From assembly GCF_026340305.1 (NCBI RefSeq), contig NZ_JAPEPI010000005.1, positions 1-64,000 on the forward strand: a stretch of 64,000 nucleotides of DNA. Reading direction: 5' to 3'. A program made the translations under genes and the position numbers. Source of the stretch: Streptomyces sp. NBC_01381. Lineage in GTDB: Bacteria; Actinomycetota; Actinomycetes; Streptomycetales; Streptomycetaceae. Every line of letters begins with the position of its first letter. The first letter of the stretch is position 1. Positions 58,601-64,000 of the stretch are shown here, piece after piece. A model generated the notes under the pieces. That model worked only from the letters and a program-made list of their open reading frames with translations, did no database searches and was not told where the DNA came from.

Positions 58601-61295
58601 GGGCGGCAGGCAGGACCATCTGCCAGTCGATGCGGACGCCACGGGTGTGCAGCTGGCCCAGGAGCAGGACGAGGGTGATGAGTTCGTCCTGCTTACGGCG
58701 CAGGGCCGGAGCCACCACACCCAGACCGCCCTCCGTCCCGGACGCGATCATGGCGCTGAGGATGCCGTCGGGGCCGATTTCCACGAAGTCGGCCACACCC
58801 TCCTTTCGCAGGGTCTGTATGGCGTCGTGGAAGCGGACGGTGTTGCGGAGTTGGTTGACCCAGTAGTCGGGTGTGGTCAGTTCGTCGGGGGTGGTGAGTG
58901 TGCCGGTGAGGGTGGAGATGAGGGGGATGGTGGGGTTGTTGAGGTTGAGGGTGGTGAGGGTTTGGCGGTATTCGTCGAGGGCTGTGTCCATGTGGGGGGA
59001 GTGGAAGGCGTGGCTGACGCGGAGGTGTGTGGTGCGCCAGCCGCGTTGTTGCCATTGGTGGTTGAGGTGGTTGAGGGTTTTGGTGTCGCCGGAGACGACG
59101 GTGGCCTGGGGTCCGTTGACTGCGGCGATGTCGATGCCGGTCAGGCCGGTGAGGTCGTGGAGGATGTCTTTTTCGGGGGCTGCGACGGCGATCATGGTGC
59201 CGTCGTTGCGGGCTGCGGCCATGAGGCGGCCGCGGGTGGTGACGAGGGTGGCGGCGTCTTTGAGGGACATGACTCCGGCGATGTGGGCTGCGGTGATTTC
59301 GCCGATGGAGTGGCCGGTGACGTAGTCGGGGCGTATTCCCCAGTTTTCCAGGGTTCGGTAGAGGGCTACTTCGATGGCGAAGAGTGCGGGCTGGGTGTAT
59401 TCGGTGCGGTCCAGCAGGTCTGCGTCCGGGTCTGTCTCGGTTGCGAACATGATGTCGCGCAGGGGACGGTCCAGCAGCGGGTCGAGGTGTTTGCACACGT
59501 CGTTGAGTGCGGAGGCGAACTGGGGTATGTGGGCGGCGAGTTCACGGCCCATGCCCAGCCGCTGCGCACCCTGACCCGAGAACACGAAGCCCAGCCGCCC
59601 GGAGCGGGCGCGCTCCTGCACCACCACACCCGGATCGGACGCGCCTGTGGCCAACGCCTTCAGAGCCGCCAGCTGTTCGTCCCCGTTCCGGCCTGCGACG
59701 ACCGCGCCCGCCTCGAGCAACGCACGGCTCGACACCAGCGACCAGGCCACGTCCGCCGCATCCGCCACGCCCAGGAGGCCACCACGCTCGATGTGTTCGG
59801 CCAGGCGGGCCGCCTGAGCACGCACCGCTTCCGTCGAACGCCCCGACAACACCCACGGCACCACCGCACCAACAGCCTTGTCCCGGACCTGTTCCTGCTC
59901 CCCGGATTCCTCGGGAGCCGCCTCCAGGATCACGTGTGCGTTGGTGCCGCCGAGGCCGAAGGAGGAGACGGCGGCGCGGGCGGGGCGCTCGCCGGTGTGT
60001 GGCCATGGCTGTGCTTCGAGGAGGAGTTGCATGGCGGCGGTGTCCCAGTCGATGTGGGGGGTGGGTTCATCGACGTGGAGGGTGCGGGGCAGGGTGCCGT
60101 GGCGCATGGCCTGCACCATTTTGATGACTCCGCCGACGCCGGCGGCGGCCTGGCTGTGGCCGATGTTCGATTTCAGGGAGCCGAGGTAGAGGGGGCGGTC
60201 CTTGGCGCGGTTGTGGCCGTAGGTGGCCTGCAGGGCCTGTGCTTCGATGGGGTCGCCCAGGCGTGTGCCTGTGCCGTGTGCCTCGACTGCGTCGATGTCG
60301 CCGGGGTTGAGTCCGGCGTCGGCCAGGGCGTCGCGGATGACCCGTTCCTGTGAGGGGCCGTTGGGTGCGGTGAGGCCGTTGGACGCGCCGTCCTGGTTCA
60401 CGGCCGAGCCCCGCAGCACTCCCAGTACGTCGTGGCCCAGTCGTTGTGCGTCCGAGAGGCGTTCCAGCAGCAGAACTCCCGCGCCTTCGGCCCAGCCCGT
60501 GCCGTCCGCGGCCGCCGCGAACGACTTGCACCGGCCGTCGGCCGCCAGACCCCGCTGCCGCGAGAACTCCACGAACGACACGGGAGTGGACAGCACGGTG
60601 ACACCGCCGGCGAAGGCCAGATCGCACTCGCCCCGGCGCAGAGCCGTCGCCCCCATGTGCATGGCGACCAGCGACGAGGAGCACGCCGTGTCCACGGACA
60701 CGGTCGGGCCTTCGAACCCGAACGTGTAGGCCACTCGACCTGCGGCGATGCTGCCCATGCTGTTGCTGACGAGGTTTCCTTCGTAGCCCTCCTTGGGGAG
60801 GTTGGGACGCGCTCCGTAGTCGTGGTACATCTGGCCGACGAACACGCCGGTGCGGCTGCCGCGCAAGGTGGCCGGCACCACGCCTGCGTTCTCCATCGCC
60901 TCCCAGGTGGTCTCGAGGAGCAGCCGCTGCTGCGGGTCCGCCACCGTGGCCTCGCGCGGAGACATCCCGAAGAAGGAAGGGTCGAAGCCGCTCACGTCGT
61001 CGAGGAAGCCGCCCTCGCTCACGTACGACTTGCCCACGCTGTCCGGATCGGGGTCGTGCAGGTCTTCGCGCCAGCCGCGATCCGTCGGGAACGGTGAGAC
61101 CGCGTCGACGCCCTGGTCGACCAGGTTCCACAGGCTCTCGGGATCCGTCACACCGCCCGGATAGCGGCAGGCCATCCCCACGATCGCGATCGGCTCCCGC
61201 GCCTTCTCCTCCACCTCACGCAGCCGGCCCCGCGCGTCCCGCGCATCGGCTATCGCGCGCTTGAGGTACTCCCGGAGTTCCTTCTCGTCCGCCAT
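55695..61295 (-). CDS. Modular PKS-C: KS-AT(malonyl)-DH-KR-ACP
   Basis: A 1866-residue single module. Docking helix 1-34, nearly identical to that of PKS-A; KS about 35-455, Cys205; AT with Ser663 (GHSIGE) and HAFH at 762-765, so malonyl-CoA; DH about 930-1210 with His966, Asp1138 and His1142, but HTIHD where a Gly is usual and YGSAF for YGPxF; KR with Tyr1580; ACP Ser1750; acidic docking tail. The DH keeps its catalytic pair and is probably active, giving an enoyl unit. I set the start at ATG 61295 because it matches PKS-A and has GAAGGG upstream; a TTG 18 bases earlier is open. The AT-coding DNA around 58850-59530 has C-rich codons (AAC, CAC, CTC) unlike its surroundings. It follows PKS-D. 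Confidence 0.93.
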   Translation of the reverse strand: MADEKELREYLKRAIADARDARGRLREVEEKAREPIAIVGMACRYPGGVTDPESLWNLVDQGVDAVSPFPTDRGWREDLHDPDPDSVGKSYVSEGGFLDDVSGFDPSFFGMSPREATVADPQQRLLLETTWEAMENAGVVPATLRGSRTGVFVGQMYHDYGARPNLPKEGYEGNLVSNSMGSIAAGRVAYTFGFEGPTVSVDTACSSSLVAMHMGATALRRGECDLAFAGGVTVLSTPVSFVEFSRQRGLAADGRCKSFAAAADGTGWAEGAGVLLLERLSDAQRLGHDVLGVLRGSAVNQDGASNGLTAPNGPSQERVIRDALADAGLNPGDIDAVEAHGTGTRLGDPIEAQALQATYGHNRAKDRPLYLGSLKSNIGHSQAAAGVGGVIKMVQAMRHGTLPRTLHVDEPTPHIDWDTAAMQLLLEAQPWPHTGERPARAAVSSFGLGGTNAHVILEAAPEESGEQEQVRDKAVGAVVPWVLSGRSTEAVRAQAARLAEHIERGGLLGVADAADVAWSLVSSRALLEAGAVVAGRNGDEQLAALKALATGASDPGVVVQERARSGRLGFVFSGQGAQRLGMGRELAAHIPQFASALNDVCKHLDPLLDRPLRDIMFATETDPDADLLDRTEYTQPALFAIEVALYRTLENWGIRPDYVTGHSIGEITAAHIAGVMSLKDAATLVTTRGRLMAAARNDGTMIAVAAPEKDILHDLTGLTGIDIAAVNGPQATVVSGDTKTLNHLNHQWQQRGWRTTHLRVSHAFHSPHMDTALDEYRQTLTTLNLNNPTIPLISTLTGTLTTPDELTTPDYWVNQLRNTVRFHDAIQTLRKEGVADFVEIGPDGILSAMIASGTEGGLGVVAPALRRKQDELITLVLLLGQLHTRGVRIDWQMVLPAARRVALPTYPFQRQRYWLEETASPADPAALGLENIEHPMLSAALALAGTDEIVLTGHLSQHTHPWINDHTIHDMVLVPGTGLLELAARAADEVGCDRVEELRLIAPMVLPEHGGIQVSVRVGTPDDAGRREISVFSRSADADGDLDRTWKVHAEGTLGTKEAGADASAAAGLTVWPPEGATEVPLDGAYERLIDRGYAYGSAFRGMRRVWRGDGEVYAEILLPEDCRADAPRYVVHPALLDAALHPLLPGIVTQDDQSQLPFAWGGVNVYGASSASLRVRLSLPDPGAAVSEVSLTAVDETGALVASVESLALRPVSKEALAEAGGTRGDDQFLMKWEAVGPGTADEPTGSWAVLGDTENLLGESLPDAPAYADLAALASAVDRGEASVPAVVAAPLISGRTSASVDVAGGVRGVVGGVLQWLRTWLGDARFEDSRLIVVTRGALDAVNGEGVTDLAGAAVWGLLRSAQSEHPGRIVLADLEESPAQAGSDEVAGLLQTLAGSGLEQVAVRQGQLLAPRLVPAAATGAGPDWGEGTVLITGATGTLGAIVARHLVTEHKVQSLLLLSRSGETSPGARELRAELQELGAQVTLAACDVADRQALTDALARVPADHPLTGVVHTAGVAEDGLLSEMSQEQLERVLRPKVDGAWNLHELTRELDLKAFVLYSSLAGLFGTAGQANYAAGNTFLDALASMRRAQELPAVSMAWGLWEESSGISGDLSDTDLRRLNRMGLKAMPSSQAMTLFDAALAADEPVVALTGIDTGALHQRGDSVPALLQGLVPAQRRRRSPAGGETGGEAQALAARLAGLTPGERERVLTDLVRSVVAGILGHEDPREIETDRAFQELGFDSLNAVELRNRLNALSGLRLANTVVFDYPSVDALARLLDGQLTVQHTPAPHTLLTTLGGLEERIRGVGDDEALRRQITEQLQRLLELTGAGLDDDPDSTDDLDSASDEELFALIDGAE
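56311..57388. repeat. 1.08-kb duplicated KR-coding block shared with PKS-D
   Basis: It matches 62361-63438 at a constant offset of 6050 with few differences by eye and no gaps. It begins after the KR/ACP linker and ends in the structural half of the KR. Flanking sequence (AACATCCACGG here, AACGTCCGCATC there) separates sharply. Confidence 0.85.
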
Positions 61296-61343
61296 CAGAA
61301 TCCAACCCTTCAAAGTTCATGTGTGAGGTGAAGCGGGGCGTCC

Positions 61344-61383
61344 GGGCAGGCGGCCGGCCGGTCAAGGCCGGCCGGCCGCCTGC
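61344..61383. terminator. Hairpin between PKS-D and PKS-C, perfect 17-bp stem
   Basis: 61344-61360 pairs exactly with 61367-61383 around TCAAGG. It lies in the 98-bp gap between two genes read in the same direction, so it may reduce read-through into PKS-C. Confidence 0.75.
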
Positions 61384-61393
61384 CGATGCGCGG

Positions 61394-64000
61394 CTACTCG
61401 GCCCCGTCGACCAGCGCGAAGAGCTCTTCGTCGCTGGCGGAATCGAGGTCTTCGTCCAGCCCGGCCCCGGTCAGTTCCAAGAGCCGCTGCAGCTGTTCGG
61501 TGATCTGCCGCCGCAGCGCGTCGTCCTGCCCGACGCCGCGGATACGCCCCTCCAACTCGCCCAGGTGTGAGAGCACGGTGTCCGGGGCGTCCGCTCCTCG
61601 CGTGGCCCGGGTCATCTGGCCGATCCGGTCGGCCAGTTGCCCGTCCAGGAACCCGGCCAGTGCACCGACCGAGGGATAGTCGAAGACGACCGTGTTCGCG
61701 AACCGCACTCCGCTCACCTTGTTCAACCGGTTCCGCAACTCCACCGCGCTCAGCGAATCGAACCCCAACTCCTGGAAGGCGCGGTCCGCTTCGATCTCCC
61801 GCGGGTCCTCATGACCCAGGATGTCGGCCACCTCTTCCTGCACCAGGTCCACAAGTGCCCGCTTCCGCTCGTCCTCGTGGAGGCCCGCCAACCGCTGGAG
61901 GAGCGGGGACACCGGAGCGCTGTCGAGGGTGGTGAGCGGCGTGGGGGGTGTGGGGGTGTGCTGGACGGTGAGTTGTTGGTTGAGGAAGCCTGTCAGTGCG
62001 TCGACGGAGGGGTAGTCGAAGACGACGGTGTTGGCCAGGTGCAGTCCGCTCAGTGCGTTGAGGCGGTTGCGTAGTTCGACTGCGTTGAGGGAGTCGAAGC
62101 CCAGTTCCTGGAAGGCACGGTCGGTTTCGACTTCGCGTGGGTCCTCATGGCCCAGGATGTCGGCCACGACGCCGCGCACCAGATCGGTCAGGGACCGTTC
62201 ACGCTCGTCGGGGGTCAGGCCCGCCAGCCGCGCGGTCAGTGAGTCGGCTTGCGTGCCGGGTTCGGCGGCGGCGGTGGTGGTGGTGCGTCGTCGGCGTGTT
62301 GTGGGTGTCAGTGCCTGGAGCAGTGCGGGCAGGTCGTCGCCGCGTTGGTGAAGGGCGCGGGTGTCGATGCCGGTCAGGGCCACCACCGGTTCGTCCGCCG
62401 CCAGGGCTGCGTCGAACAGGGTCATGGCCTGCGAGGACGGCATCGCTTTCAGTCCCATGCGGTTCAGTCGTCGCAGGTCGGTGTCGCTCAGGTCGCCGCT
62501 GATGCCGCTGGATTCCTCCCACAGTCCCCAGGCCATGGACACGGCGGGCAGTTCCTGGGCCCGGCGCATGGAGGCGAGTGCGTCCAGGAAGGTGTTGCCT
62601 GCTGCGTAGTTGGCCTGGCCTGGTGTGCCGAACAGGCCGGCCAGTGAGGAGTACAGGACGAAGGCCTTCAGGTCGAGCTCGCGGGTCAGCTCGTGCAGGT
62701 TCCAGGCGCCGTCGACCTTGGGCCGCAGTACCCGCTCCAGTTGTTCCTGGCTCATTTCGGACAGCAGGCCGTCCTCGGCGACACCTGCCGTGTGCACGAC
62801 GCCTGTCAGCGGGTGGTCTGCGGGCACACGCGCCAGCGCGTCGGAAAGCGCCCCACGATCGGCGACGTCGCAGGCGGCGAGGGTGACCTGTGCGCCGAGT
62901 TCTTGAAGTTCGGCGCGCAACTGCGGTGCTCCGGGGGAGGTTTCGCCGCTGCGGCTGAGCAGCAGCAGGGACTGCACCTTGTGTTCGGTCACGAGGTGGC
63001 GGGCCACGATGGCGCCCAGGGTGCCGGTGGCGCCGGTGATCAGGACGGTGCCCTCGCCCCAGTCGGGACCCGCGCCGGTTGCGGCGGCGGGCACCAGGCG
63101 TGGCGCCAGCAACTGCCCCTGGCGCACGGCAACCTGTTCGTGCGTGGAGCCCGCGATGGTCCGCAGGAGTCCGGCCACCTCGTCGGGGCCGGCCTGGGCC
63201 GGGCTTTCCTCCAGGTCGGCCAGGATGATCCGGCCGGGATGCTCCGATTGTGCCGAGCGCAGCAGTCCCCACACCGTGGCGCCCGCCAGGTCGGTTACGC
63301 CCTCGCCGTTGACCGCGTCCAGCGCGCCCCGTGTCACCACGATCAGCCGCGAGTCCTCGAACCGGGCATCGCCCAGCCACGTCCGCAGCCATTGCAGAAC
63401 CCCGCCCACCACACCACGCACCCCACCAGCAACGTCCGCATCGGTGCTGTGCGGTACCTGGAGGACGGTCGTGCCGACATCCTCGGGCAGGCGATCAGTG
63501 ATGAACACCAGCTTCTCGGGCTCTTCGCCGGGCTCCGGAGTGGGGACCGGCTGCCACTCCACGGCGTGCAGGGTGGCACCCTCTGCGTCGAACTGGCCGG
63601 TGAACTGCTGCCGGGGTACCGGACGCATCGTCAGCGCCCGAACTTCTGCTACGGGAGAGCCGTGCTGGTCGGCAATCGCGATGGCGGTGGTGTCGCTGCC
63701 CGCGGTCGTGAGCCGGACGCGCAGGCCCGTGAGGCCGTCGGTGTTCCAGAAGGTGGCGCCGTGCCAGTCGAAGGGCAGCCGTAGAAGCTCTCCGGCCTCG
63801 AGCTGCTCGGACGCCGTGACGACCAGAGGCTGGATCGCGGCATCGAGCAGCGCCGGATGGATCGCGAAGTCGCTTGATGCATCGCGGAGTTGATCGGGCA
63901 GGCGGACCTCCGCGTACAGCTCCTCTCCGCGCTGCCACAGGCCCCGGAGCCCCTGGAACGCGGGGCCGTACTCGTATCCGAGCCCGGCCAGGCGGGCGTA
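61394..64000 (-). CDS. Modular PKS-D, partial: ...DH-KR-ACP-ACP
   Basis: The C-terminal 868 residues of a PKS whose 5' part lies beyond the window edge. The visible order is the DH C-terminal half with GYEYGPAFQGL and HPALLDAAIQ (intact Asp...Gln), KR with Rossmann loop TGATGTLG and YAAGN (Tyr codon 62606-62608), then two consecutive ACPs with GFDSL at serine codons 62090-62092 and 61754-61756, then an acidic docking tail nearly identical to that of PKS-C. The DH looks functional. Tandem ACPs usually raise flux or support an iterative or beta-branching module; no branching enzymes are seen. The frame is open to position 64000. Confidence 0.93.
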   Translation of the reverse strand, partial: YARLAGLGYEYGPAFQGLRGLWQRGEELYAEVRLPDQLRDASSDFAIHPALLDAAIQPLVVTASEQLEAGELLRLPFDWHGATFWNTDGLTGLRVRLTTAGSDTTAIAIADQHGSPVAEVRALTMRPVPRQQFTGQFDAEGATLHAVEWQPVPTPEPGEEPEKLVFITDRLPEDVGTTVLQVPHSTDADVAGGVRGVVGGVLQWLRTWLGDARFEDSRLIVVTRGALDAVNGEGVTDLAGATVWGLLRSAQSEHPGRIILADLEESPAQAGPDEVAGLLRTIAGSTHEQVAVRQGQLLAPRLVPAAATGAGPDWGEGTVLITGATGTLGAIVARHLVTEHKVQSLLLLSRSGETSPGAPQLRAELQELGAQVTLAACDVADRGALSDALARVPADHPLTGVVHTAGVAEDGLLSEMSQEQLERVLRPKVDGAWNLHELTRELDLKAFVLYSSLAGLFGTPGQANYAAGNTFLDALASMRRAQELPAVSMAWGLWEESSGISGDLSDTDLRRLNRMGLKAMPSSQAMTLFDAALAADEPVVALTGIDTRALHQRGDDLPALLQALTPTTRRRRTTTTAAAEPGTQADSLTARLAGLTPDERERSLTDLVRGVVADILGHEDPREVETDRAFQELGFDSLNAVELRNRLNALSGLHLANTVVFDYPSVDALTGFLNQQLTVQHTPTPPTPLTTLDSAPVSPLLQRLAGLHEDERKRALVDLVQEEVADILGHEDPREIEADRAFQELGFDSLSAVELRNRLNKVSGVRFANTVVFDYPSVGALAGFLDGQLADRIGQMTRATRGADAPDTVLSHLGELEGRIRGVGQDDALRRQITEQLQRLLELTGAGLDEDLDSASDEELFALVDGAE
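62361..63438. repeat. 1.08-kb duplicated KR-coding block shared with PKS-C
   Basis: Partner of 56311-57388 (offset 6050). The first ACP of PKS-D (about 61960-62220) also resembles the PKS-C ACP at DNA level. Confidence 0.85.

Noticed and set aside
1..64000. CRISPR arrays, tRNA or rRNA genes
   Set aside because: I saw no regularly spaced repeats with unique spacers, no cloverleaf with a CCA end and no rRNA sequence in the window.
4974..64000. Naming the product as hedamycin, simocyclinone or a known benzoisochromanequinone
   Set aside because: No glycosylation, halogenation or aminocoumarin genes are seen in the window, and the modular PKS layout with a thioester-reductase does not match what I know of those clusters.

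Overview
The window is high-GC DNA with Streptomyces-type gene structure: GTG starts, C/G in third codon positions, long perfect hairpins between convergent genes, rare TTA codons, SARP regulators and TetR repressors. I infer a Streptomyces or close actinomycete chromosome. Nearly everything from about 4.97 kb to the right edge reads as one large polyketide gene cluster that continues past the window. I cannot name the product.

Left flank (1-4.9 kb): a secreted lipase-like gene, a small secreted peptide with its own terminator, an IS5-type transposase remnant and gene-poor DNA with short repeats. This looks like the cluster border. Aromatic (type II) block (4.97-25.7 kb): ActIII-like ketoreductase, two-domain aromatase/cyclase, ActIV-like metallo-beta-lactamase-fold cyclase, MFS exporter, hemerythrin-domain protein, quinone-oxidoreductase-like enzyme, SDR, APH-like kinase, ACP, chain-length factor, KS-alpha and a free-standing acyltransferase. 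Tailoring genes follow: a cholesterol-oxidase-like GMC enzyme, a luciferase-like monooxygenase, an SDR, two SnoaL/NTF2-fold proteins, an ABM-fold protein, an FAD hydroxylase and an NmrA-like protein.

Modular (type I) block: two plus-strand genes, PKS-A (27962-33457) and PKS-B (33522-40046), lie in the middle. PKS-B ends in a thioester-reductase domain. Two minus-strand genes, PKS-C (55695-61295) and PKS-D (61394 to beyond 64000), with a type II thioesterase, lie on the right. PKS-A carries a ketoreductase without its catalytic Tyr, and the dehydratases of PKS-A and PKS-B are degenerate. PKS-D has tandem ACPs. Long near-identical DNA tracts link A with B and C with D, a sign of recent module duplication or gene conversion.

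Supply and control (40.1-54.8 kb): acyl-CoA carboxylase beta and epsilon subunits supply extender units. A flavin reductase can feed the monooxygenases. A siderophore-interacting-type flavoprotein, a third SnoaL-like protein and a second MFS exporter complete this part. Regulation is dense: three SARPs (one small, two large with cyclase-like and ATPase regions) and four TetR proteins. Two of the TetRs are close paralogues that share a conserved 51-bp upstream element containing a palindrome. A third TetR has two tandem inverted repeats between itself and the exporter. In-frame TTA codons in that TetR and in one large SARP suggest bldA control.

Working model (inference): the type II system builds an aromatic core with a reduced carbonyl, while the modular line makes a short partly reduced chain released as an aldehyde or alcohol, or passed on as a starter or side chain. 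Hedamycin and simocyclinone are the published examples of type I/II hybrids known to me. The reductive release and the gene set here do not obviously match either.
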